Assembly: GCA_945861465.1 (NCBI GenBank)
Contig: CAMAVB010000017.1
Location: 1-53,554, forward strand
DNA: 53,554 nucleotides
Direction: 5' to 3'
Origin: Candidatus Kuenenia stuttgartensis
Lineage (GTDB): Bacteria; Planctomycetota; Planctomycetia; Planctomycetales; Planctomycetaceae
The notes under the pieces were generated by a model. It was given only the letters and a program-made list of their open reading frames with translations. It was not told the origin of the DNA and made no database searches. The position numbers were made by a program, and so were the translations under genes. Positions within the stretch are counted from its first letter, which is position 1. Every line of letters starts with the position of its first letter. Positions 15,435 through 24,239 of this stretch are shown here, one piece after another.

Positions 15435-16865
15435 ATGCCAGACCGAAAAAAACAGTCGCCCGGAGCGCATTCAGGAAGCGGTCATATCCGTATTCTGATT
15501 GGACTTGCCGCCGGTGTCTTCGCAGGTCTTATCGCGAATTTCTGTCAACAGCCGGACCTTGGCGGAGGAGTCATGCAGCAGTACTTTGGCGGCGTGGTCT
15601 CGTTCATTGATCGCGTCTTTTTCGACTCGGACCCGGCTGGTCGGACGCAGTTCGTGGCCCTGCTGGTCTCAATCGCCAGTCCCATCGGGAAGCTGTTCCT
15701 GCGTCTGATGCAGATGATGGTGCTGCCGCTGGTTGTGTCCGCCCTGTTTCTGGCCGTTGTCGATGTTGGCGATCTCCGGAAGCTGGGCCGGATCGGGCTC
15801 ACAACGCTGTTCTACACGGCCATCCTGTCTGTCTCTGCCGTGTTGATCGGGATTACGCTGGTGAATGTGGTCGAGCCTGGGCGAACGATTTCACCGCCTG
15901 TTCGCGAATCCCTCAAAGAGAAATATGCGGCCACAGCAGACGAAGGCGTGAAGAAGGCCGATGCGGCGAAACCGCTTGGGCAAACGCTGGTTGACCTCCT
16001 GCCAGAGAACCCTGTCCAGGAAATGGTTGGGGCGGTTGATGGGTCATCCAAGGGAAACGGGATGCTGGCCGTGATGTTCTTCGCGCTGTTGTGCGGTATT
16101 GCGGCAACCACGTGCCTTGAAAGCACAGCAGCCCTTGTCGGTACGTTGCGCGGCATCTATCAGATTTCGATGGCGGTGATCGGCTGGGCTCTGACGCTGG
16201 CACCACTCGGTGCCGGGTGCCTGGTGTTCGTGGTCACGACTCAGATGGGTCCTGATATTCTAAAAGCACTGGCTGCGTTTGTGGCAGTTGTGCTGGGAGG
16301 CCTCGCAATCCATCTTGTGATCGTCTACTCCGTCGTGCTCTGGGCTTTCGGCAAGCGGTCACCACTTTCGTTCTTTCGGAGTATTTCCGATGCCATGCTT
16401 GTCGCCTTCAGCACGTCATCGTCCAGCGCGACGCTGTCGACATCGCTGAAAGTGGCTCAGGAAGAACTCAAACTCCGACCTGAGATATCGAACTTTGTGC
16501 TGACTGTCGGGGCGACAGGAAACCAGAACGGCACGGCACTCTTTGAAGGCGTTGTCGTACTTTTTCTGGCGCAGGTTTTCGGCGTGGAACTGAACTTCGG
16601 ACAACAGATCACCGTAGTCCTGATGTCGGTGCTGGCGGGAGTCGGAACGGCCGGAGTGCCTGGCGGTTCGATTCCACTGATTATCGTCGTCCTGAAATCC
16701 GTTGGAGTTCCCGCTGACGGGATTGCCATCATTCTTGGCGTGGACCGACTGCTGGATATGTCACGAACGCTGGTGAATGTCGTAGGGGATCTGGTTGTTG
16801 CGACCTGCGTCGATGCTTCCGCGTCCCGTGCTCTGAAATCCGCAGGTGGGGCACCCAGTGCCTGA
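15435..16865 (+). CDS. Dicarboxylate/amino acid:cation symporter (SLC1/DAACS family)
   Basis: This 476-residue inner-membrane transporter has the family's serine-rich reentrant loop FSTSSSSATL (residues 325-334), a second loop with AGVGTAGVPGGS, and the TM8 signature with Asp437, Asp441, Arg444, Asn448 and Asp452, spaced exactly as Asp390-Asp405 in GltPh. The Arg at the 397-equivalent position suggests an acidic substrate such as glutamate, aspartate or a C4-dicarboxylate. Unusually, the TM7 NMDGT motif reads NQNGT (363-367), replacing the sodium-binding Asp with Asn. A roughly 70-residue charged insertion with an EKYAATADEGVKKADAAK segment lies between early helices. It sits 19 bases after the PQQ-propeller gene. 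Confidence 0.9.
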   Translation: MPDRKKQSPGAHSGSGHIRILIGLAAGVFAGLIANFCQQPDLGGGVMQQYFGGVVSFIDRVFFDSDPAGRTQFVALLVSIASPIGKLFLRLMQMMVLPLVVSALFLAVVDVGDLRKLGRIGLTTLFYTAILSVSAVLIGITLVNVVEPGRTISPPVRESLKEKYAATADEGVKKADAAKPLGQTLVDLLPENPVQEMVGAVDGSSKGNGMLAVMFFALLCGIAATTCLESTAALVGTLRGIYQISMAVIGWALTLAPLGAGCLVFVVTTQMGPDILKALAAFVAVVLGGLAIHLVIVYSVVLWAFGKRSPLSFFRSISDAMLVAFSTSSSSATLSTSLKVAQEELKLRPEISNFVLTVGATGNQNGTALFEGVVVLFLAQVFGVELNFGQQITVVLMSVLAGVGTAGVPGGSIPLIIVVLKSVGVPADGIAIILGVDRLLDMSRTLVNVVGDLVVATCVDASASRALKSAGGAPSA

Positions 16866-16890
16866 GAGTGGATTGGTCCAGCGTAAGCAC

Positions 16891-16985
16891 GGAGACAGGA
16901 ATAAGTGGGGCACGATTCCATCGTGCCGAGCACGTTAAAAACGTGCTCCACGTCCGGAACACGACAGTTATTTCTGCGCCAGTCC
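16891..16985. repeat. MITE-like foldback element, copy 2
   Basis: A diverged copy of the element at 10502-10600 in the same orientation. It shares GTGGGGCACGATTCCATCGTG, CACGTTAAAAACGTG, CCACGTCCGGAA and the right end ACGACAGTTATTTCTG. The left terminal repeat has decayed. It lies in the 336-base gap after the symporter; the rest of that gap (16986-17201) shows no gene. Confidence 0.78.
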
Positions 16986-17201
16986 TAAGTCGCGGAAACT
17001 CTGGAAGAGTACAGCCGATCTGGAACCCTATCTTTGCTCCATTTGGCGGGCGAGGTTTGCCCGCTGGTGGATCTCGCTGTCAAGGTTGATCATTCCTCTT
17101 TTGCATGACAGCGGCGCGGCCAGACATTATACTCGATGAAGTCCGTAACGGTCGTCAATTCCTGATGACTCGGACTCTTGATCATCGTGAAGGTCTCTCG
17201 C

Positions 17202-18290
17202 ATGTCTGTCCCTTCGGTGCCTCCTCAGTCATCCGCTCCCGCAGCGGATGCGTCTTTGCCGACCGAAATCAATGGTTCGTCCACGGTCGAGTCGCTGATG
17301 AACGGGCTGCTCTATGGGATTTCATTGCCCGAGCGATTGGTTCGCAGTGCTGTCGGGGTCACGGCGGGAACGGCAAAGGAAATCGCGGAGTTTGTGGTCC
17401 CGCAGGCGTTTCAGGATTCCAAGAGCTATGAAGTGATGGTTCGGAACTCGCTGGGATTTCTCCTGACGAATGTCGCACAGGTTTCAGAATCAAATCCGGC
17501 TGTCGCCACGCAGTCCGGCTCACCAATGACGACCACGGATGTCAGCGGTGACATTGCTGGAAATCCTTCACGATTTATTGCCCGCAAGGCCGCAGGAAAT
17601 TTCATCGACATCGCGGGCCTTGCTACGTTGCATGTGTCGCCGCTCTGGGTGCTGGCGATCGTCAGCGATGCCGCGTACGGAACGAAGACCTACCTGAATG
17701 AGCTGGCTCAGGAACTTCAGTCGCAGGGGCTGATCGACGACAGCTCCAGCATTCACAAAGTGGAAGATCTGTTCAACGCCGTCAAGCAGGCCAGTGGTTC
17801 CGCAGCGAGTACGTTCGACCAGCCGCCACTTTCGCTGGAAGAACTCCGCACGAGCGTTGAGCAGACGCGCAAGGCCATCAACGAAATCGATCCTCGAAGC
17901 CTGATCCCGGAATCGGAAATCAGTCGCTACTGGTCCGAAATGCGATCGATTGCCAGCCGTGAGCAAGTCAGCCTGCTGGGTGTTTCGGCGGCAATCGCGA
18001 TGGAGACTGTCGAAGGTGTCAAGAACCTGTCGCAGGGAACGCTCACGGGGTTGTTCGTGGCCGGAAAGATCATCAACCGAAATATTTTCAACCACTACTG
18101 GGATTCACTCGCCAGCATCAACGACGTGGGCATCTGGAATTCTGTACGTAAGACCTACACTCCTTACGTCGATCTGGCCTGGGGCAATTTCACATCATCG
18201 AGAAAGACGTGGACTGAATCCGTACTTAACCCAGGACGCTTTGCACGCCTGTGGCAAAAGATTCTGAATTTGTTTTATCGACGGCATTAG
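17202..18290 (+). CDS. Conserved-looking protein of unknown function
   Basis: I do not recognise this 362-residue protein. It has a Ser/Pro/Ala-rich N-terminus (about 25 residues), then mixed helical sequence with LLYGISLPERLVRSAVGVTAG and FIDIAGLATLHVSPLWVLAIVSDAAYG, hydrophobic enough for membrane association, and a polar Glu/Arg-rich middle that may be helical (EELRTSVEQTRKAINEID). The C-terminus is aromatic and basic. The start is the ATG with GAAGG 8 bases upstream; the frame also opens at 17178. Codon use is like its neighbours, so it is a real gene. It is convergent with the WD40 gene, separated by a hairpin-containing 189-base gap. Confidence 0.75.
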   Translation: MSVPSVPPQSSAPAADASLPTEINGSSTVESLMNGLLYGISLPERLVRSAVGVTAGTAKEIAEFVVPQAFQDSKSYEVMVRNSLGFLLTNVAQVSESNPAVATQSGSPMTTTDVSGDIAGNPSRFIARKAAGNFIDIAGLATLHVSPLWVLAIVSDAAYGTKTYLNELAQELQSQGLIDDSSSIHKVEDLFNAVKQASGSAASTFDQPPLSLEELRTSVEQTRKAINEIDPRSLIPESEISRYWSEMRSIASREQVSLLGVSAAIAMETVEGVKNLSQGTLTGLFVAGKIINRNIFNHYWDSLASINDVGIWNSVRKTYTPYVDLAWGNFTSSRKTWTESVLNPGRFARLWQKILNLFYRRH

Positions 18291-18314
18291 TCAATGGCGT
18301 GGACTTACGGCGAG

Positions 18315-18411
18315 CGGCCCAAATGTATTTGCTGTCTTCAGGCCCAAAGGGCTGGTCGTATGTCAGCCTGGGCGATGCCCCAGGCTGACAAAGCACTGGC
18401 TCGTTGGGCCG
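18315..18411. repeat. Nested hairpin between convergent genes
   Basis: A perfect 12-bp stem (18361-18372 with 18379-18390, 6-base loop) lies inside an outer pair CGGCCCAA/TTGGGCCG (18315-18322 and 18404-18411). It sits between the stops of two convergent genes, so it could act as a bidirectional terminator, though there is no T-tract. It may equally be one of the dispersed palindromic repeats. Confidence 0.65.
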
Positions 18412-18479
18412 GAATTCACCCGTAAGTTTGGTTTTCCTGACTGCACATAGAATCCGGTAGAGTCAGGAAGTTGTCATCC

Positions 18480-21400
18480 TCAGAAGCCACTCGGCACAAT
18501 ACTGGCAGTACCGTCGCCGTTCGCGACCACGATGTGTTTGCCGCTGGGGGAGAACCGGGCTGTGTTTCCGATGCGGCCGATGCGGCTTTCACGCAGCAGC
18601 GTGCCGTCAGCGGTATTCCAGTGTTTGAGTTGTCCGGCGTAGCCATACGACATCAGCCGCGATCCGTCAGGGCTGAATGTCACGCTGTGCAGATAGTCTG
18701 AATGCCCGGTCATCGCCTGCCGCTCCGTGCCAGTGATCATGTCGAGGAGATGGACTTTGCGATCCGCTCCGGCCGCAGCGATCAACGCGCCTTGAGGCTG
18801 AACGGCAATGGAATACATCGTCGCGTCGTATGTAATCAACTGCTTCAATTGCCGACCACCGACGATGTCCCACAGACGCAACGTACCGTCTGCGCCGGAT
18901 GAAACCGCAAATGTTTCATCGGAACTCAGCGCGACGGCATGGATGGCACCGACGTGGCCGTTGAGCTGGAACTTCTGCTGCCCAGCAAGCGTATCCCAGA
19001 CCCGGACTGTCTGATCAGTGCTGCAAGACACAATGGTCGAACCATCACGTGTCACGGCCACACCGTACACAGGCCCGCCGTGATTAAACTGCCGACGCTG
19101 TTCGAGCCCCGCGTACGCCCATTCTTCGATCTGACCGTCGGCCAATGCGGACCACACCGAACGGCTGTCGGCAGCGAACAGCAATCGGTTGACCGGACTT
19201 GCGACTGTAAACTGCTGATGCAGTATCAATTCCACCGGAGGCTGAACACCCTGGATTGACGGTGCGAAAATGTGAATCATATTTTTTGCGGTGGCAACGG
19301 CCAGCTTGCGATTGTCGGGACTCCATGCCATCCCCGTCACTGCGGCATCGACACTAAGAACCTGGAGCGTGTTTGTTCCGTCATTTGCATTCCAGACTAG
19401 AATTTCGCCCGCTTGGCAGCCTGCTGCAATCCGTTGCGCGTCCGGACGGACGGTGACGACGACCGGCTTCCGGTCGCCGACCGCGAATTCGCGATCTTTG
19501 TTGCCACTTGCCAGATTCGTCATGACAACTTTGGCGTCATCGCCGACTGTGATCACCTGCACGCCACCATTGAAAGCGACCATGCTGCGGGTGGCTCCCG
19601 TGTGGACCGCAATCGATCGGCTCACCGTCGTCCGATGGGAGAAAAGCGACTTGTCATCACCGGACGAAACGATTGTCTGGCCGTCACTCAGAAAGCGAAC
19701 GCACTGAATGGCTGTCTCCGTCGTGTGATCAGCAAACGATTCCAGTAACTGCCCCGTCGGAACGTCCCACAATCGCACGATCCCATCGGTACAGCCGGTC
19801 ACAACCCGTGTGGAATCTGGAGACACGGAAACTGACGCCACAGCTTTCGGATGTTCGATCACGTGCACGATTGAGCCGTCGGCGATTTTCCAGACACGAA
19901 GTGTTTTATCTTCGCTGACCGAACACAGGAGCAGTCCATTGGGTGACACGCTGAGTTCCGCCACAGGTGCCGCGTGGCCGCTGAAAGTTCTCACGGGCTC
20001 GACGTTTGCCGGATTTGCGTCTGTCAGATTCCACTGACGAAGCGTACCATCCGCCCCACCGCAAAATGCAACTTGCTGATCGGGCGATAACGTGACGGCA
20101 GTCGCACCGTCTTTGATCCCGCCCCAGAGTTTCAGCAAAGCCCTCTGCACGAGCACGCCGTCATTGCCGGCGGCGACGCAGACGATGCTCCCCTGATCCT
20201 GACCTGTCCAAACGGCATCAATCACTGCAATTCCTGTCGCAAGTTCTTCATGTACCTGACCGGTGGCCACATTGACCGTTTGTACGAACGGCTGAGCCCT
20301 GCACACGGCCACAAACGCAGCGTCCCGATCAAAGCGGGCTGATGTCAACCCGGTGATAGGTGCCAGGGACCTTCGCAGCGTGCCGTTGATTTCAAACACA
20401 TGCACCTGTCCCGCATCGCTGGTTGCCAGAAACGCCATTCCGCTGGCAGCGACATCAAGAAGTTTCAAAACTCCGCCGGGGGATGCGATCGGATCGGCGG
20501 GCGTTCCGTCCCAGCGAAGACGCACAATTGATGTGCCGACGGCTGTCAGTGCCACCAGTCCCTGCTCCTGTGACAGCCTCGCCAGTTGCTGAATGCTGGC
20601 CCCGTCGGGCGACTTGAATTCCCACGCAGGTTTGATCGGTTCTGTTCCATCGGCAGGCTTTTGAGCGGGCAAGGGCAGCGTCCAGCTTCGAATCGTGCCG
20701 TCGATCGCCGCCGTAATCAGACTGCTGCGATCTGCAGAAAATTCCACAGCGGTCACGGCTGCGGAATGGGCCCTGACAACTCCCTGTGCCGTACCGTTTG
20801 CGGCATCCCAGACCCAAACCGTGCCTTCCGCATCGCCCGTCGCAAACAATGCGTCGTCGTCGCGAATCGTGACAGCTCGCAATGGCTGCGTGTGGTTTCC
20901 ATATTGAGCGGACAGTACACCAGCCGCATTCCAGCGACGGGTGGTCATGTCATCTGAAATCGTGAGCGACCAGAGTCCGCCGCTCGCGACTGCCAAACCA
21001 CGGACGGTGCCGGTGTGACCAGGCATCGGCAGGGCCGCAATCGGTTGTTTCCAAAGTCGCATCGTGCCGTCTACGCCTGCGGTGACGAAGCGGAGACCAT
21101 CCTGACATACGGCCACATCTTTAATCGCTCCCTCGTGTCCGGCAATCGAACCGATCAGACTCGCGTCGTTGACGTTGATCAACTGCATGCGGCCTGCCGT
21201 ATTCGCTCGCCCGAACCACGCATTCGTCGGTGAGACGGCGATTTGCGTTGTCTCGCCGTCGGGCTGCGGAAACTCACGCTGAACTTCACCCGTCAGGAGG
21301 TTGACCAGGCGACACAGTCCGTTCGCCAATGCGTAGACAGCCACTTGCTGTCCTGGCAAAACTGCAATTGTGCCCCCGGCGACGTCGGATGCCACCAGTT

Positions 21401-22157
21401 TTTTCGGGGACGGTGACGGAAGCTGCCAGACGCGGATGATCCCGTCGTCGCCAGCTGATGCCAACCGCTGATCGTTGTTCGGCAGAACAAGCGCCGTCAC
21501 TTTGCCCGGATGTCCCTGGAGTCGAGCCAGCGGCTGATCAAGATCGGGGCTCCAGATCATGACATGACCGGCGGCATCCGCCGTGGCGAACGACGTTCCA
21601 TCGTTGCGATACGCAGTGGCAAGAACATCCATCGAATGCCCGACTCTCTGAAGTGCCGTCGGCAGCACCGCAGCCTGATCCGGCGCAGCAGCCGAATGCG
21701 TCCGAAGATCGATCAACCGGACGCTGTGATCCGCCGAACCTGCCAATAGCATTGTGCCATCCGGACTGAAAGCAAAGTCCATTACGGCGGCACCAGGAGC
21801 TGCCACGCGCCGCATGGAATGACTCAACGGCAAATCCCAGACACGCAGCGTGTTATCCTGCGCGCCGGTCACCAGCGTTCGTCCGTCGGCACTCACGGCC
21901 AGACAATACAACGGTCCCGTATGCTGGCTGAAGGACTGCAACTCCGCACCGGTAACAGCATCCCAGAGTTTGGCGGTCTGGTCAGTACTGGCCGTAACGA
22001 CTCGCCCGTCCTCTGCGGCAAAAGTGGCCATCATCACGGCTCCCGAATGTCCCTCGAGCATGACTTCCTGGGCCGATAAGTCTCCGGACGGTTTCTGCAG
22101 AAGAAGACACAGCAATGCCGGGAGGAAGATCTGATTTCGGTACTGAACCTGATGCAT
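18480..22157 (-). CDS. Secreted multi-propeller WD40 repeat protein
   Basis: This 1225-residue protein starts with a signal peptide (LPALLCLLLQ core, cleavage probably near LSAQE) and is then almost wholly WD40 repeats. I can recognise at least 18, for example GHSGAVMMATF...KLWDAVTG, GHVGAIHAVAL...RLWDIVGG and GHSDYLHSVTF...HWNTADG, enough for three or more seven-bladed propellers. There is no catalytic domain, so it is probably an extracytoplasmic binding scaffold. Large WD40 proteins of this kind are common in planctomycetes. It lies 160 bases downstream of devA on the same strand, with its own possible promoter in that gap; whether it works with the exporter is unknown. Confidence 0.9.
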   Translation of the reverse strand: MHQVQYRNQIFLPALLCLLLQKPSGDLSAQEVMLEGHSGAVMMATFAAEDGRVVTASTDQTAKLWDAVTGAELQSFSQHTGPLYCLAVSADGRTLVTGAQDNTLRVWDLPLSHSMRRVAAPGAAVMDFAFSPDGTMLLAGSADHSVRLIDLRTHSAAAPDQAAVLPTALQRVGHSMDVLATAYRNDGTSFATADAAGHVMIWSPDLDQPLARLQGHPGKVTALVLPNNDQRLASAGDDGIIRVWQLPSPSPKKLVASDVAGGTIAVLPGQQVAVYALANGLCRLVNLLTGEVQREFPQPDGETTQIAVSPTNAWFGRANTAGRMQLINVNDASLIGSIAGHEGAIKDVAVCQDGLRFVTAGVDGTMRLWKQPIAALPMPGHTGTVRGLAVASGGLWSLTISDDMTTRRWNAAGVLSAQYGNHTQPLRAVTIRDDDALFATGDAEGTVWVWDAANGTAQGVVRAHSAAVTAVEFSADRSSLITAAIDGTIRSWTLPLPAQKPADGTEPIKPAWEFKSPDGASIQQLARLSQEQGLVALTAVGTSIVRLRWDGTPADPIASPGGVLKLLDVAASGMAFLATSDAGQVHVFEINGTLRRSLAPITGLTSARFDRDAAFVAVCRAQPFVQTVNVATGQVHEELATGIAVIDAVWTGQDQGSIVCVAAGNDGVLVQRALLKLWGGIKDGATAVTLSPDQQVAFCGGADGTLRQWNLTDANPANVEPVRTFSGHAAPVAELSVSPNGLLLCSVSEDKTLRVWKIADGSIVHVIEHPKAVASVSVSPDSTRVVTGCTDGIVRLWDVPTGQLLESFADHTTETAIQCVRFLSDGQTIVSSGDDKSLFSHRTTVSRSIAVHTGATRSMVAFNGGVQVITVGDDAKVVMTNLASGNKDREFAVGDRKPVVVTVRPDAQRIAAGCQAGEILVWNANDGTNTLQVLSVDAAVTGMAWSPDNRKLAVATAKNMIHIFAPSIQGVQPPVELILHQQFTVASPVNRLLFAADSRSVWSALADGQIEEWAYAGLEQRRQFNHGGPVYGVAVTRDGSTIVSCSTDQTVRVWDTLAGQQKFQLNGHVGAIHAVALSSDETFAVSSGADGTLRLWDIVGGRQLKQLITYDATMYSIAVQPQGALIAAAGADRKVHLLDMITGTERQAMTGHSDYLHSVTFSPDGSRLMSYGYAGQLKHWNTADGTLLRESRIGRIGNTARFSPSGKHIVVANGDGTASIVPSGF

Positions 22158-22317
22158 GACATAGACCTTCAGAACTTTGACTTATGATTGCACTGCAAGT
22201 CCGCATGCACAACTTCCTGCACAGTTGACGCTTGCGAATGAAGGTAATGTAGCGGTCTCGCTCTGCCGAGACGAGTGTGAGAACTACCCAAAGCTGTTCG
22301 GCACATCGTACGCTGAT

Positions 22318-23016
22318 CTACGCGACCGCCTGAATTCGTCCATCTTCCATGTTGATAATACGGTCAGCGATGTCAAGAATTCGGGGGTCGTGAGTCACCA
22401 TCAAAATCGGGCAATTGCGATCTCTCGCCAGTTCCTGCAGTAACGTCACAACATCGCGTCCGGAGTGGCTGTCGAGAGCTGCAGTTGGTTCGTCGGCCAG
22501 AATGAGTTTGGGACTTGTCACTAGCGCCCGCGCGACAGCGACGCGTTGCTTCTGGCCACCCGAAAGTCGCGCCGGATAGTAGTCCAGTCGATCAGAAAGC
22601 CCCACACTTGTCAGTAACTCCACAGTCAGGCGTGAGGCTTCGCTGTGACTGACCTCGGGATGCAATTGAAACATCAGTTCCACATTCTGCCGGGCCGTCA
22701 TGAACGGTAACAGGTTGTGCTGCTGGAAGATGAATCCGATCTCCCGGCGAACATCGACAAGATCATGCAGAGTGGCGGTGTGCAGTGATCGCGACAGCAC
22801 CTCCAGTTCCCCTTCCCGTACTTTCCGCAACGCACCGATCAGCGTGAGTAACGTCGTCTTGCCACTCCCACTCGGGCCCGTCAGCAGGACAATCTCACCC
22901 GCCGCAACTTCCAGGGTCACATCAAATAACACTTGTTTTTTCAGATCACCTTCGCCAAATGAGAAGTTGATATGCCGCGAAGAAATCACGGGGAGTTCAG
23001 AAGATGCAACGGTCAT
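22318..23016 (-). CDS. devA: ABC transporter ATP-binding protein, DevA-like
   Basis: This 232-residue ATPase has Walker A GPSGSGKTT, the signature LSGGQKQR, Walker B LILADEPTAALD and the H-loop VTHDPR. It resembles DevA/MacB/LolD-type ATPases. The preceding genes encode DevC-like permease and DevB-like adaptor, so it powers a DevBCA-type exporter, which in cyanobacteria exports heterocyst glycolipids through a TolC-like channel. The start could be the GTG at 23028 or the ATG at 23016; I prefer the ATG, which has a weak AAGTG upstream. The gap to devC is about 45 bases. Confidence 0.88.
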   Translation of the reverse strand: MTVASSELPVISSRHINFSFGEGDLKKQVLFDVTLEVAAGEIVLLTGPSGSGKTTLLTLIGALRKVREGELEVLSRSLHTATLHDLVDVRREIGFIFQQHNLLPFMTARQNVELMFQLHPEVSHSEASRLTVELLTSVGLSDRLDYYPARLSGGQKQRVAVARALVTSPKLILADEPTAALDSHSGRDVVTLLQELARDRNCPILMVTHDPRILDIADRIINMEDGRIQAVA

Positions 23017-23060
23017 CGGGATGAACACTTTCTGAATGCGATCTGCTGGCAGGTCAAATG

Positions 23061-24215
23061 TCAGAACACATCAGCCGGGTCGGCCGTTTTGACTTTTCGA
23101 ATTGCAACCAGTGCTGACAAACCGCACATCACCATCGTCAACGCAAACACGCCCACCGCGCGCCCGACCGTCATCGAGAACTGCATCTGAATAGCATTGG
23201 TTGCCACTCGATACAAGCCAAGTGCCAGCACGAAGCCCGGGAAGAAACCGAGAAACGACAAGATCAGAGCCTGGCTCACCACCATGCGCAACAAGTACTG
23301 ATCGCTGAATCCCATCGCTTTCAATGTCGCATATTGTGGCATATGGTTTGTCACCTCCGTGTACAGAATCTGATAAACGACAACAAACCCGATAAAGAAG
23401 CCGATTGCTGCACCCATGCCGAAGATAAAGTCGATGGGAGCATTTTCCCGAATGAACAGGATCTCCGCATCAATCAGCTGATCACGAGTCAGAACTTTGG
23501 CTTCCTGACCCACATAATGACTCAGCTGGTCACGGACTTTCTCAGGATCAGCGCCCTCCCGAAGTCGAATCAGTCCCAGATCGACGGAGCCCGGCTGACG
23601 ATCCGGGAACATTCGCCGAAAGTTGGCAGGCGACATGAACAGGTTGCCGTCTGAGTTGATTGAAATTCCGATTTCAATCGAATCGATCAGCTGAATCTTG
23701 CGGAGGTTCACTTCCACGTTGAGCGTGCCATGCTCCTTGAGATAATTCCCAACCGGGCCGTAACTTTTTCGACTCAGGCCGTCAAAGAGGACGCGATCGA
23801 TTTCTTCCAGCTGATCTGCGAATCGCTCGATCCCGGGAAGATTCATCATGGGTGACTGCGGGTTGATTCCGTAAATGCTGACCGGGAATTCGAGCTTGTC
23901 CCAGGGGTTCCGGAACCTGCCCTGCCCCATATACATCTCCCCGACTTCCACGACATCATCCGACGAGCCAAGACGATACAGCAGACGACGGGGAAACTGC
24001 GCGGACGCAAAAATCGTTTTCGTTCTCGGACTGACGACCACCAGGTCAGCAGTCACGCGTCTGGCCACGGCCACGCTGTTATCCATCGCTCCCTGGCGAA
24101 TGCCAAGCTGCACGAGCATCAACATGACAGCCACAACGACTCCCGCCGCTGCCACAGCAAGTTTCACCTTGTTGTGGCTTAACTGATACCATGCGAGTAA
24201 AAAACTGGAGTACAT
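23061..24215 (-). CDS. devC: ABC transporter permease, DevC-like
   Basis: This 384-residue permease has one N-terminal helix (KLAVAAAGVVVAVMLMLVQL), a large extracytoplasmic domain (about residues 45-260) and three C-terminal helices, the MacB/FtsX-type layout. Features such as YATLKAMGFSDQYLLRMVVSQA before the last helices are typical of DevC. It would use mechanotransmission to push a substrate (a lipid or siderophore-like compound in relatives) through the adaptor. Gene order tetR-devB-devC-devA with short gaps indicates one operon. Confidence 0.88.
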   Translation of the reverse strand: MYSSFLLAWYQLSHNKVKLAVAAAGVVVAVMLMLVQLGIRQGAMDNSVAVARRVTADLVVVSPRTKTIFASAQFPRRLLYRLGSSDDVVEVGEMYMGQGRFRNPWDKLEFPVSIYGINPQSPMMNLPGIERFADQLEEIDRVLFDGLSRKSYGPVGNYLKEHGTLNVEVNLRKIQLIDSIEIGISINSDGNLFMSPANFRRMFPDRQPGSVDLGLIRLREGADPEKVRDQLSHYVGQEAKVLTRDQLIDAEILFIRENAPIDFIFGMGAAIGFFIGFVVVYQILYTEVTNHMPQYATLKAMGFSDQYLLRMVVSQALILSFLGFFPGFVLALGLYRVATNAIQMQFSMTVGRAVGVFALTMVMCGLSALVAIRKVKTADPADVF

Positions 24216-24239
24216 GAGTCACTGCACTGATTGAACGAG

